DNA from: Mycobacterium sp. 852013-50091_SCH5140682 | GTDB taxonomy: Bacteria; Actinomycetota; Actinomycetes; Mycobacteriales; Mycobacteriaceae | DNA: 64,000 nt | Assembly: GCF_001665685.1 (NCBI RefSeq) | Contig: NZ_LZTB01000118.1 | Span: forward strand, 62,001-126,000 | Direction of reading: 5' to 3' | In this document: in pieces, positions 32,781-41,467 of the stretch | Layout of the letters: every line of letters begins with the position of its first letter | Position numbering within the stretch: position 1 is the first letter of the stretch | Notes under the pieces: model-generated | Told to the model about the DNA's origin: nothing | What the model saw: the letters and a program-made list of their open reading frames with translations, nothing else | Database searches by the model: none | Made by a program: the position numbers and the translations under genes

Positions 32781-33389
32781 TCAACACGGAATGCGTTGTT
32801 TTACAACGCATTCCGTGTTCAACCACGCAAACCCTTCAGCGAGATTTTCACTGTCGCCCACTGCTCTTGGAGACACCACTGGAAGTAGCCGGTGCAAGCA
32901 CTCCCCGCTCCCGCAGCACCCGCGCCCAGCGCCGCCCAACGGCCGTGCTGATGTCACGGCTGAAGATCGACCAACGGTCTTGATGCCCGAAGCAATCGTG
33001 CAACCTTGTGACGTATTCGCGGCAACGAACTGCCGCATGTCGGTGCAATGGTCGAACCGCACCTCGTACGGAAGCTCGGGTACCAAATGTTCCCAACGAT
33101 GTTGCAGTAGTGATCCTTTGAGGGGATGCCTCACTCGCTCGTATCCGGGGCACGCGCTGTCCACCTCAGCCGATCCGATGCCCACGTTGACGAAGAATCC
33201 ATGCCACGACATGGTGCCGTTGTTCTAGTCGGCCTGAAAGTTGATCATGTCGTAGAGCGGTCCGCGTTCCCGCTGGAAGCTCGAGCCGGATACGTCGAAG
33301 CCGCGCGCTTGCAGGAATGGGCCGACATCGGCAGAAACCATCGTTTCGTAGGCCCGTTGCAATGAACCGTCAGTTGTCCCCTCGCCCAT
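32781..33389 (-). pseudogene. DUF4304-type protein with an in-frame stop
   Basis: The minus-strand frame starts with MGEGTTDGSLQRAYETMV and continues DVGPFLQARGFDVSGSSFQR and MINFQAD, then has a TAG at codon 55 (33225-33227), and reads on NNGTMSWHGFFVNVGIGS. The pattern of an alpha-helix, RGF, INFQ and FVNVG is that of DUF4304 proteins, which occur next to toxin-immunity and polymorphic-toxin genes. A single base change would explain the stop. The last 70 codons (rich in G, R and C) look degenerate too. Confidence 0.6.
32783..32819. terminator. Perfect 17-bp hairpin
   Basis: AACACGGAATGCGTTGT, a TTT loop, then the exact reverse complement. It lies between the LLM gene and the decayed DUF4304 gene, which converge, so it could serve as a bidirectional terminator. 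The long stem with a three-base loop could also be a scar of a small mobile element. Confidence 0.55.
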
Positions 33390-33722
33390 GATCCAAGGCT
33401 AGGTCGCCGACACAGCCCTTTCGCGCACCAATTTTGGGATAACGACGGAGCACGCGCCCCAAGCCACCACGGGACCGTTTTCGTGTGTCGCCTAACGCTT
33501 TCCGCTCGCTGCCGCGGAGCAACGCCGCACCGCCGAGTTGGCTGCGCTGTCGGCGGCTGAGTCGCGAGAGGGTCCGCGTGTGGCAGGCCCGCGCTCCTAC
33601 ACCGTTTGCACCATAGGCGCCCATCAAGACGCATCTTTCGCCCGACGCCCGGGTGTTCATGGGAGCCATACCTTTCGAGGTGAGCCGGTCACCGGCCCGG
33701 CAAGGCACCTGAAAGGCACCTA
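33390..33722. other. Intergenic stretch, promoter region
   Basis: No supported gene. It must contain the promoter of the membrane reductase-like gene, whose GTG follows a weak AAAGG. Small frames on both strands have no recognisable products. Confidence 0.5.
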
Positions 33723-35144
33723 GTGACCACTGCACTGTTGACCAGGCCCGACGCCCGCCTTACCGATGTCCCCGCGGCCGCTGTGCCGCAGCCCAGCCTC
33801 CCCCACACAGCCACTGCCGTGGCCGAGGGTTGCGCGCCCCGCTTGCCGTTGATGCGGCGATTGCTCAAGCACCCGCGCGTGATGCATTACAACCGACTCA
33901 TCGTTTTTGTGATGATCGTCAACCTCGGATGGGCGCTGTACGGGGCCACCGGCGGGAACTGGTGGACATCGCAGCACACCGACTTGTCGGCCATCGCCTT
34001 CATGGCGCAAACCAATCTGGCAGCCGCTGTGCTGTTTCGACAGCAGTACATCCTCAATGCGGCGGCGTGGCTGGCCACCCGGGCACCGACGTCGTGGCCA
34101 CTGCAGGTGCGCTGGGCGCTGGGCAAGTATTACCACCTGGGCGGTCTGCACGTGGGCACCGCGGTGGCCGGGACGTTGTGGTACCTGGCACTGGCGACCT
34201 CGATGATCCGCGACGCCGTCGCCGGTGTGGATCATGCGTCGGGCGTCAACACGATCTTCGTCGCCACCCTGGCCACCACGTTCTCGGTCATGGTGGTGAT
34301 GGCGCTTCCCCGGCTACGCGCCGCCCAGCACGACCGCTTCGAAATCACCCACCGCTTCTGCGGCTGGACGGCGCTGATCCTGATGTGGATCAACACCCTG
34401 TTCGTCATCAATGGTGACCGCGGCGACCGGTCGTTCGGCGCGGCCATGCTGACCGCCCCGGCGTTCTGGTTGGTCGTGGCCAGCGCGGGGCTGGCCATCT
34501 GGCCGTGGCTGCTGCTGCGTCGCGTTCCGGTCAGCTGCGCGCGCCCGTCGTCACACGCGATGATCGTGAGCCTCGATCACCGCGGGATTCCCCCCGTCGG
34601 CACCACCCGGGCGATCAGCCGCCACCCCCTGGTGGGCTGGCACCACTTCGCCAATGTGCCTGCCGCCCCGGGCACGGCCGGCTACCGGATGCTGATTTCC
34701 CGTGCCGGCGACTGGACTTCGGAGTTCGTCGACAAGCCGCCCACCCATGTGTGGGTGCGCGGCATCCCAGCCGTCGGCGTGGCCAATGTGCGCCGGTTGT
34801 TCAGCAAGGTGGTCATCGTGGCCACCGGCAGCGGCATCGGTCCCCTGCTCGGCCACCTGTTGGACACCTCGGTTCCCGCGCAGCTGGTCTGGGTGACCAA
34901 GAACCCGCGCCTGACCTACGGCGAGGGGTTCGTCGAAGAAATCGAAGCCGCCCAGCCCGATGCAATCATTTGGGACACCGATGCCCTCGGCAAGCCCGAT
35001 GTGCTGCAACTGGCCTATCAGGCCTACGTCGAGTCCGGTGCCGAGGCCGTCATCTGCGTCGCCAACCGCACCGTCACCGAAGAGGTTGTGCACGGGTTCG
35101 AGCAACGCGGAATACCGGCGTTCGGTCCGATCTGGGACTCCTAG
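33723..35144 (+). CDS. Ferric-reductase-like membrane protein with NAD(P)-binding-type C-terminus
   Basis: A 473-residue protein. After about 40 residues, the first half holds about six membrane helices (YNRLIVFVMIVNLGWALYG, HVGTAVAGTLWYLALATSMI, NTIFVATLATTFSVMVVMAL, WTALILMWINTLFVI). Histidines in KYYHLGGLHVG and FEITHRFCGW are placed like haem ligands of ferric-reductase-like domains. The second half starts with an FAD-domain-like barrel (WHHFANVPAAPGTAGYRMLISRAGDW), then KVVIVATGSGIGPLLGHLL, a pyridine-nucleotide-binding loop, and ends with GFEQRGIPAFGPIWDS. It is probably a transmembrane electron-transfer protein; the acceptor is unknown. Confidence 0.7.
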   Translation: MTTALLTRPDARLTDVPAAAVPQPSLPHTATAVAEGCAPRLPLMRRLLKHPRVMHYNRLIVFVMIVNLGWALYGATGGNWWTSQHTDLSAIAFMAQTNLAAAVLFRQQYILNAAAWLATRAPTSWPLQVRWALGKYYHLGGLHVGTAVAGTLWYLALATSMIRDAVAGVDHASGVNTIFVATLATTFSVMVVMALPRLRAAQHDRFEITHRFCGWTALILMWINTLFVINGDRGDRSFGAAMLTAPAFWLVVASAGLAIWPWLLLRRVPVSCARPSSHAMIVSLDHRGIPPVGTTRAISRHPLVGWHHFANVPAAPGTAGYRMLISRAGDWTSEFVDKPPTHVWVRGIPAVGVANVRRLFSKVVIVATGSGIGPLLGHLLDTSVPAQLVWVTKNPRLTYGEGFVEEIEAAQPDAIIWDTDALGKPDVLQLAYQAYVESGAEAVICVANRTVTEEVVHGFEQRGIPAFGPIWDS

Positions 35145-35214
35145 GCGATATACCCCCTACCGCGTTCGCCAGTCTGGTAGCGACGGCACCTCAAACCAGC
35201 GCACCGAGCCACAA

Positions 35215-35243
35215 TTGACAGGTAATACTGCGCAGTTTAATCT
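35215..35243 (+). promoter_or_regulatory. Promoter with embedded palindrome for the marR operon
   Basis: TTGACA (35215-35220) and TAATCT (35238-35243) have a 17-base spacer. The spacer holds the perfect palindrome ACTGCGCAGT (35227-35236). The marR ATG begins seven bases after the -10 box, predicting a leaderless transcript and autorepression by MarR. Confidence 0.7.
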
Positions 35244-35249
35244 GCCTAT

Positions 35250-35723
35250 ATGCCGCAGCGTTCCCAGTCGCAATCACGAACCGCCGTCCGGTCCGCCTAC
35301 AACCTCCGGCTACTGGTCAGCCGTCTCCGCCGCCGGCTCAAGGAGGTCTACGACAACCAGGACCTGACTCCATCCCAGATATCGGTGATTAGCCGCCTCT
35401 CACACGGCGGTCCGGCATCAACCAGCGACCTGGCCGTTGCCGAGGGTGTGCGTCGGCAATCTATGGCCGCCGTAGTGAACGCCCTTGAGGAGCGCGGAGT
35501 GGTGCATCGCCAATCCGATCCGCAGGACGCAAGGCGACAGTTAATTGTCTTGTCACCCAGCGCCGTCGAGGCACTGGAGGGCACTCGCCAGCTGCGCGAT
35601 CAATGGCTTGCCGATGTTCTGCAGCAGACCTACAGCGACGATGAACTCGCGGTCATCGACCATGCCCTGGTTCTGCTCGATCGAATGTTCACCACACCAA
35701 CCGAATCGGAGAGGGCACGTTGA
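35250..35723 (+). CDS. MarR-family regulator
   Basis: A 157-residue winged-helix protein: LLVSRLRRRLKEVYDNQDLTPSQISVISRL, STSDLAVAEGVRRQSMAAVVNALEERGVV as the recognition region, and RQSDPQDARRQLIVLSPSA as the wing. It leads a plus-strand operon with the lyase, LeuC/LeuD-like and hydrolase genes, and its stop overlaps the next start by one base. It likely senses the aromatic or carboxylic acid degraded by the cluster. Confidence 0.88.
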   Translation: MPQRSQSQSRTAVRSAYNLRLLVSRLRRRLKEVYDNQDLTPSQISVISRLSHGGPASTSDLAVAEGVRRQSMAAVVNALEERGVVHRQSDPQDARRQLIVLSPSAVEALEGTRQLRDQWLADVLQQTYSDDELAVIDHALVLLDRMFTTPTESERAR

Positions 35724-36589
35724 TGGGTTCTGCCACGGCACTGAACGAGATGATCCACGCCTCCGAAATTGTCGTGATGCCAGGAGTTTTCGACCCATTC
35801 AGCGCCAAGCTGGCCGAACAGGCGGGTTTCGCCGCCGTGCAATGCAGCGGGGCAGCCATTTCCGGGGTGCACTTCGGCCGGCCGGACTACTCGCTGATCT
35901 CGTTGGACGACATGCTCGCCTGTACGGCGCGCATCGTGCGTGCTGTGCGTATCCCGGTGATGGCTGACGGAGACAACGGATTCGGCAATGCCGTCAACAC
36001 CCACTACACGGTGCAGGCCTTCGAAGATGCCGGAGCCGCGGGCGTGAATCTAGAGGATCAGGTCACTCCAAAACGTTGCGGACACCTCGACGGTAAGCAC
36101 ATCCTCGATCTGCACGAAGCCACCATCAAGATCCGGGCTGCCGCCGAGGCCCGCAGTGACCCCGATTTTGTCATCAACGCGCGCACGGACGCGCTCGCCG
36201 TGGAAGGCATCGAAGGCGTAATCCAGCGGGGCAACGCGTATCTCGACGCAGGGGCCACCATGATCTTCGTCGAAGGTGTGACCTCGCGCGAGGAAATCCG
36301 TCAGGCCGTCGCCAACATCGACGGGCCGGTCGCAGTGAATGTCATCGAGGGTGGAAAGTCGCCCCACCACCTGACGTTCCATGAGTTGCAGGACCTGGGA
36401 GTGGCACGGGTGAGCCTGCCAGGGGCACTGCTGATGGCGGCACTGGGCGGCATACGGCATGCACTTGAGCGCATCCAGGCCGACGGCAGCACCGCCAATC
36501 TCGATGACCTGTTCGTGCCCTTCCGCGAAGCACACGATCTCATCGGCATGCGCGACATCGAAGAGCTCGAAAAGCGGTATCTCGCATGA
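35723..36589 (+). CDS. Isocitrate lyase/PEP mutase-family C-C lyase
   Basis: A 288-residue barrel of the methylisocitrate/2,3-dimethylmalate-lyase type. VMPGVFDPFSAKLAEQAGF opens the fold, VMADGDNGFG carries metal-binding acids, KRCGHLDGK holds the catalytic cysteine, and NARTDALAVEG and FVEGVTS follow. Such enzymes split 2-hydroxy-dicarboxylates into pyruvate or glyoxylate plus an acid. The ATG overlaps the marR stop (TGATG). With the aconitase-like pair downstream it forms a hydratase-lyase module like the dimethylmaleate hydratase/dimethylmalate lyase of nicotinate fermentation. Confidence 0.87.
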   Translation: MGSATALNEMIHASEIVVMPGVFDPFSAKLAEQAGFAAVQCSGAAISGVHFGRPDYSLISLDDMLACTARIVRAVRIPVMADGDNGFGNAVNTHYTVQAFEDAGAAGVNLEDQVTPKRCGHLDGKHILDLHEATIKIRAAAEARSDPDFVINARTDALAVEGIEGVIQRGNAYLDAGATMIFVEGVTSREEIRQAVANIDGPVAVNVIEGGKSPHHLTFHELQDLGVARVSLPGALLMAALGGIRHALERIQADGSTANLDDLFVPFREAHDLIGMRDIEELEKRYLA

Positions 36590-37986
36590 TGACCCAACCT
36601 CGCACCATCATCGACAAGATCTGGGACCAGCACGTCGTCGAGGAGCTCGAAGATGGCGCCTCACTGCTGTACATCGACCGCATTCTGCTGCACGATCGCA
36701 GCGGCGGCCTGGCACTGCGATCGCTTCGAGATGAAGGGCGCGAAATATTCGACCGAAGCCTTGTTTTCGGAACCATGGATCACGTGATCGACACCCTGCC
36801 AGGGCGAAACTCCTCCACTCCGGTACCCGGCGGGGCCATGTTCATCGAGGCATTCCGAGCCGAAGCGCATCGGCAGGACATCACCCTGTTCGATATCGAC
36901 GATATACGCCAGGGTATCTCGCATGTCGTCTTTCCCGAACAAGGGATCGCGCTGCCGGGCACCACCATGATCTGCGCCGACTCGCACACCCCCACGCTCG
37001 GGGCCGTCGGCGCACTGGCGTGGGGAGTCGGCGTCACCGAATGTGAACACGCCCTGGCCACACAGACCCTGGCGATGCACCGCCCAGCGACCCTGCAAGT
37101 CCAATTCCACGGGGCTGCAGGCAGGCACGTATACGCCAAAGACCTTGTCCTGGCGTTGATTGCCACCATCGGGGCTGCAGGGGCCACCGGGTATGCCGTT
37201 GAGTTCGCCGGCGAGGGCGTCGAGCAACTCGACGTCGAAGCACGGCTGACCTTGTGCAACATGGCAACAGAGGCCGGGGCACGCACCGGACTCGTCGCAC
37301 CCGACGCCACGCTGCTGTCCTATCTGGTCGGCCGCCCCTTCTGCCCCACCGGCGATAGCTGGGAACTGGCCACGCGGACCTGGCTGGACCTGCGCACCGA
37401 TCCGGGCGCCGTCTTCGATCGCGTCGTACAACTCGACGCCGGGTCGTTGTCGCCGCAGGTGACCTGGGGAACCAGTCCACAGCACGCCTGCGGAATCGAC
37501 TCTCCCGTACCGGATCCGGTAGACACCTGCGATCCGGCCGCCGCGCAGCGGGCGCTGGACTATATGGGGCTGCATCCCGGCGTATCACTGACCGGCTTGG
37601 CGGTCGACGCTGCTTTCATCGGCTCGTGCACCAATGCACGACTGAGCGACCTGCGCATCGCCGCCGGAGTGCTGCGCGGCCACACAGTCGCCGACGGCGT
37701 GACCGCGATCTGCACCCCGGGATCGACCGCTGTGCGCCGAGCAGCCGAGGCCGAAGGCCTCCATCGGGTGTTCATCGATGCCGGGTTCCAGTGGCGCGAA
37801 TCAGGCTGCGGATTGTGCTTTTACGCCGGCGGAGACCGCTTCGCCCCCGGCAGCCGCGTCATCAGCTCCACCAACCGCAACTTCGAGAACCGGCAAGGCC
37901 CCGGGGTGCGAACGCATCTGGCCAGCCCGGCCACCGTAGCCGCCTCCGCCATCGCCGGATGCATCACCGATCCAAGGCAGGCATGA
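36586..37986 (+). CDS. Aconitase-superfamily hydro-lyase, large subunit (LeuC/DmdA-like)
   Basis: A 466-residue 4Fe-4S hydro-lyase. IIDKIWDQHVV and LLYIDRILLHD open as in LeuC; CADSHTPTLGAVGALAWGVG is the conserved substrate loop. The cluster cysteines are in FIGSCTNARLSDL and SGCGLCFYAGG (CxxC). STNRNFENRQG is the phosphate/carboxylate-binding region. Duplicate leu genes would not sit with a lyase and hydroxylase, so I infer a catabolic hydratase, for example for a maleate derivative, rather than leucine synthesis. It overlaps the lyase gene by ATGA. Confidence 0.87.
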   Translation: MMTQPRTIIDKIWDQHVVEELEDGASLLYIDRILLHDRSGGLALRSLRDEGREIFDRSLVFGTMDHVIDTLPGRNSSTPVPGGAMFIEAFRAEAHRQDITLFDIDDIRQGISHVVFPEQGIALPGTTMICADSHTPTLGAVGALAWGVGVTECEHALATQTLAMHRPATLQVQFHGAAGRHVYAKDLVLALIATIGAAGATGYAVEFAGEGVEQLDVEARLTLCNMATEAGARTGLVAPDATLLSYLVGRPFCPTGDSWELATRTWLDLRTDPGAVFDRVVQLDAGSLSPQVTWGTSPQHACGIDSPVPDPVDTCDPAAAQRALDYMGLHPGVSLTGLAVDAAFIGSCTNARLSDLRIAAGVLRGHTVADGVTAICTPGSTAVRRAAEAEGLHRVFIDAGFQWRESGCGLCFYAGGDRFAPGSRVISSTNRNFENRQGPGVRTHLASPATVAASAIAGCITDPRQA

Positions 37987-37989
37987 CCG

Positions 37990-38640
37990 GTGGAACCCTT
38001 CACCCGTGTTACTGGTATCGCCGCACCGCTGCTGCGCGCCAACGTCGACACCGACGCCATCAGCCCATCTCATTTCAAACCCGCCGAGCTGTCCAAACAC
38101 GGATTCCGCGACGCACTGTTCCTGGACTGGCGGCACAGCACCGACAGAACCGCCGAGCCCGGCTTCGTCCTCAACCAAGACCCATACCGCCAGGCCACGA
38201 TTTTGGTGGCTGGCCCGAACTTCGGCTGCGGCAGCTCGCGGGAAACCGCTGTTTGGGCGTTACGGGATGCCGGCTTTCGCGCTGTCATCGCCCCGAGCTT
38301 CGCAATGATCTTCGAAACGAACTGCATCCGCAATGGCCTTCTACCCCTAGCCCTTCCACAGGACCTCCACCGACAACTGACCGAGGAGACCTTTGTGCCC
38401 CACAGCCAACCTCGCATCGAAATCGACCTGGTCAACTGCCAAGTCGGCGCCGTGGCAGGCCCACGCCACAACTTCACCGTCGATCCCCGCGCCCGCGACC
38501 AACTGCTCAGCGGCCTCGATGCCATCGGGCAGACCCTGCAGTACCGCACTGACATCGAACGATTCCGCCACAAAGACCGGCAACATCGTCCCTGGATCTA
38601 CCCAACACCGTCTCCTGAAGCACCCATCACATGGCCCTGA
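37990..38640 (+). CDS. Aconitase-superfamily hydro-lyase, small subunit (LeuD/DmdB-like)
   Basis: A 216-residue swivel domain: NVDTDAISPSHFKP (as in LeuD), VAGPNFGCGSSRETAVWAL, which contains the substrate-binding serine-arginine pair, and ETNCIRNGLLPLALP. A GTG start lies four bases after the large-subunit stop. It pairs with the large subunit to form the active hydro-lyase. Its 3' end overlaps the hydrolase start by ten bases. Confidence 0.88.
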   Translation: MEPFTRVTGIAAPLLRANVDTDAISPSHFKPAELSKHGFRDALFLDWRHSTDRTAEPGFVLNQDPYRQATILVAGPNFGCGSSRETAVWALRDAGFRAVIAPSFAMIFETNCIRNGLLPLALPQDLHRQLTEETFVPHSQPRIEIDLVNCQVGAVAGPRHNFTVDPRARDQLLSGLDAIGQTLQYRTDIERFRHKDRQHRPWIYPTPSPEAPITWP

Positions 38641-39284
38641 TCTCCCTTGACCCCAACGCCGCACTGGTCCTTGTCGATCTGCAGAAGGCGATCGCCCAAG
38701 CAGCACCCGCGCAGCCTGTCATCGCGCACGCAGCACAGCTGGCCAAGGCCTTTCGCAACCACGGGCTCACCGTTGTGCTCGTGCAGCTGGCATCGCGTCA
38801 CGGCTCGACCGCGCCCGGGCGTACCGACATGCCCCCACCCCAAGCCCAAACCTGCACATCACCATCGGACTGGCATCACATCGTCGACGAGCTGGCCGGT
38901 CATCCCGACGACATCATCGTCACCAAACGGAACTGGGGAGCCTTCTATGGCACCGACCTCGACCTACACCTGCGCCGCCGCCACATCAGCCAGATCGTTC
39001 TCGGCGGCGTAGCCACCAGCATCGGAGTCGAATCCACGGCACGCTCAGCCCACGAACACGGCTACCACCTCGCACTGGTCACCGATGCCATGGCCGACCT
39101 AGACCCCGCCTCGCACCAGCACAGCATCGAAAAGATCTTCCCTCGCCTCGGCCAAACCACCACGAGCGCAGAAATCCTCACACTCCTGGCCGAGCGAGAG
39201 ACATCCCATCCCCTTCCCGCGCAGCCGTTCGTCCCGCCGGCCCAGCCAGGTGAACCCGGGCGTCGAAAATGCCCACACCCCTAG
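38631..39284 (+). CDS. Isochorismatase-like hydrolase lacking the usual cysteine
   Basis: A 217-residue protein of the isochorismatase fold. The aspartate is in LVLVDLQKAI and the lysine in VTKRNWGAFYGTDLD. Where cysteine hydrolases have the nucleophile, the sequence reads GGVATSIGVESTARSAHEHGY, with Gly in its place. This is known in isochorismatases and in a subset of relatives, so an amide-hydrolysing (maleamate- or nicotinamide-type) role is less likely. It is the last gene of the marR-led operon. The proline-rich C-terminal 20 residues may be disordered. Confidence 0.83.
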   Translation: MALISLDPNAALVLVDLQKAIAQAAPAQPVIAHAAQLAKAFRNHGLTVVLVQLASRHGSTAPGRTDMPPPQAQTCTSPSDWHHIVDELAGHPDDIIVTKRNWGAFYGTDLDLHLRRRHISQIVLGGVATSIGVESTARSAHEHGYHLALVTDAMADLDPASHQHSIEKIFPRLGQTTTSAEILTLLAERETSHPLPAQPFVPPAQPGEPGRRKCPHP

Positions 39285-39341
39285 GTTAGCGATGTCAACG
39301 ACGTCGGGATTCCGCTGGCACACAGCGTACGAGTGCTGGCT

Positions 39342-40508
39342 CTAGTCACCAGGAGAATCCACCGGCGACATCATGCGTTCTAACTCGGCGCGCGCCAGCC
39401 GCTTACGGAATTCACCCGCATAGGAGGGGTCCCCGGCATCGTGCATGACATTCGTAATCCACACTGCGTGCACCTGCGTATCCCAGATGTAACGCAGGCA
39501 GGTCTGCGAGTAATTCTCGAGCGGGACCGAATCAGCCTGTTGCACATAGTGTGTGACCGCGCGTGCGAACACTTCGGCGTCGTAGAGCGCCAGGCTCATC
39601 CCCCTGGCGCTCATCGGCGAAACCAAATGGGCCGCATCGCCCAGGAGATACAGCGCCCTGTACTGCATCGGGCTGTGTACGACGTTGCGCAGCGGCACGA
39701 TTTGCTTGCCCGTGATTGGCCCGGTTGCCCCTTGCGGCCCGCCGAATCGGGCGCCGACTTCGCTCCAAATCCGCTCGTCCGGCCACTGCTCGAGGCCATC
39801 GGTCAGGGGGCATTGGAGATAGAAGCGGCTCAGATTCGGCCCGCGGGTAATTTGTGCGGCAAAACCTCTGGAGTGCACAGCCATCACCGCGGGTGGATCC
39901 GCTCGAACCGCGGAAAGAAAAGCGAGCCATGCGTATCCGTGCTCGTACGAGTAACTCGTGAGAATACCGGCGGGGATAGATTGACGACTGATTCCACGGT
40001 AGCCATCGCAGCCAGCTACGAAATCACAGTTGATCACCTCGTCGGTGCCCGCTGCATCCAGATAACGGACGGTCGGCCGCGGCGACTCCAGTCCGTGCAG
40101 GGCGACGTCGACTTCGAAACGCAGATCGCCGCCGTCGCGCAGGAACACCTCAATCAGATTGCCGACCAAAATCTGCTGGGGACAAAAGATTCCGGGCTCG
40201 TCGTCAAGGACATCCAGGGCTCTCCATATCCGTTCCTGTCCGTCGACACGCAGCGGCATACCCTCTGAATCGAAGTCATCATGGGCAGCCTGAGCTTCGA
40301 TGACTTCAGCCAAGCCCCATTCCCGGAACATGCGGACGCCACGACCGTCCAGTGACCCGGCCCGCTGACGCTGCTCGACGTGCTCGCGGCTGCGCTTTTC
40401 CAACACGACGCAATCAATACCGTTGCGAAGAAGGAAGTTACCGAGGGTAAGTCCAGCCACGCCGGCGCCGATGATGACTACGACAGTGTCTTGTTCGCTG
40501 CGGCTCAC
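39342..40508 (-). CDS. PobA-like FAD-dependent aromatic hydroxylase
   Basis: A 388-residue class A flavoprotein monooxygenase, as long as 4-hydroxybenzoate 3-hydroxylase (394). VVIIGAGVAGLTLGNFLL binds FAD. CVVLEKRSREHVEQRQRAGSL follows as in PobA, and LLGDAAHLVSPMSARGMSLAL is the second FAD motif, with S-A-R in place of T-G-A-K. The middle strands around FYLQCP hold the substrate pocket, which differs from PobA, so another hydroxyaromatic acid is likely. It converges with the lyase operon and is preceded by the AraC gene on the same strand. Confidence 0.85.
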   Translation of the reverse strand: MSRSEQDTVVVIIGAGVAGLTLGNFLLRNGIDCVVLEKRSREHVEQRQRAGSLDGRGVRMFREWGLAEVIEAQAAHDDFDSEGMPLRVDGQERIWRALDVLDDEPGIFCPQQILVGNLIEVFLRDGGDLRFEVDVALHGLESPRPTVRYLDAAGTDEVINCDFVAGCDGYRGISRQSIPAGILTSYSYEHGYAWLAFLSAVRADPPAVMAVHSRGFAAQITRGPNLSRFYLQCPLTDGLEQWPDERIWSEVGARFGGPQGATGPITGKQIVPLRNVVHSPMQYRALYLLGDAAHLVSPMSARGMSLALYDAEVFARAVTHYVQQADSVPLENYSQTCLRYIWDTQVHAVWITNVMHDAGDPSYAGEFRKRLARAELERMMSPVDSPGD

Positions 40509-40654
40509 GTGTGTTCAACGCTCCTGATGTGTCATCGGGCACCCCGGGCGGGCGCACTGCTCGTCATCACTTTGGCGTCTTTTTTGATTGCTTCCCACCG
40601 ATAACTGGACCAGCGATGCTGAAAAGTCGCCAACCGCGGATTCGTATCGCGCGG

Positions 40655-41455
40655 TCAGATGCCGCGGGGATCCAGCGTGGCTTGGTATCGGCCGGGAGTT
40701 TGACCGACGATGGCAGTGAACGCGTCGATAAAGCTTGTCGGGTTCGACCATCCGCACTCGATCGCGGTGTCGGTTACGGACCGGCCGCTGGTGAGATGGG
40801 CCAGAGCGTGGTGTATGCGCAGAATGGTTCGCCAGCGTATGAAGCTCGTACCGAGCTCATCGTGAAACAGGCGGCTCAGAGTGCGTGCACTGGCGCCGGT
40901 GGTGCGCCCTAGTTCGGCCAAGGTTGCCGACCGCCCCGGGTCGAGGCGCAACAGTTCTGTGACGGCTCGCAACCGGTCATCGCGCGGTTCGGGCAGATGC
41001 AGCGACTGGTCCGGGGCCTCGATCAGCTCATCGATCACAACGGCGCGGAGCCGGTCGACCGCTTGAGCGCTGCGCGACTTTTGCTGATCAGTCATCGCTA
41101 GAAGTGCCTCGCGCAGAAGAGGACTCACCATGAAGACGCCGGGATATCCGATCAGAGCCGCGCATGATTCGGCGGGGATCACGACCAGACGCACATCGGT
41201 CAAACCGTAGAAACGGTGGGAGTGCTCAAACCCCGGCGGAGTCCACGTCACCCTGGTAGCTGGGGCCACCCACGTGCCCTGCGCTGTGGCCGTAGCCACG
41301 ACACCAGATGCGGCATACACCAGCTGGCCGTCAGTGTGGGAGTGGGCCTGCATCTGGAAGCCGTGCGCAAGCCAGCCAGCCCCATGGAACGCCTCCATAG
41401 GGGCCGCCAGCATTGCTTGGCCACTGTTTTCCATCACCGGCGACCCTATCTGCAC
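40655..41455 (-). CDS. AraC-family regulator with cupin sensor
   Basis: A 266-residue regulator with an N-terminal cupin (MQAHSHTDGQLVYAASG, WVAPATRVTWTPPGFEHSH) and a C-terminal double helix-turn-helix (TLAELGRTTGASARTLSRLF and SVTDTAIECGWSNPTSFIDAF). It resembles NimR/YdeC-type activators. Located upstream of the PobA-like gene on the same strand, it probably activates it in response to its substrate. Confidence 0.87.
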   Translation of the reverse strand: MQIGSPVMENSGQAMLAAPMEAFHGAGWLAHGFQMQAHSHTDGQLVYAASGVVATATAQGTWVAPATRVTWTPPGFEHSHRFYGLTDVRLVVIPAESCAALIGYPGVFMVSPLLREALLAMTDQQKSRSAQAVDRLRAVVIDELIEAPDQSLHLPEPRDDRLRAVTELLRLDPGRSATLAELGRTTGASARTLSRLFHDELGTSFIRWRTILRIHHALAHLTSGRSVTDTAIECGWSNPTSFIDAFTAIVGQTPGRYQATLDPRGI

Positions 41456-41467
41456 CCAGCCGGCTAA

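Noticed and set aside
36586..38640. Naming the aconitase-like pair leuCD
   Set aside because: The neighbours (lyase, hydrolase, hydroxylase, MarR) point to catabolism, and no other leucine gene is present.
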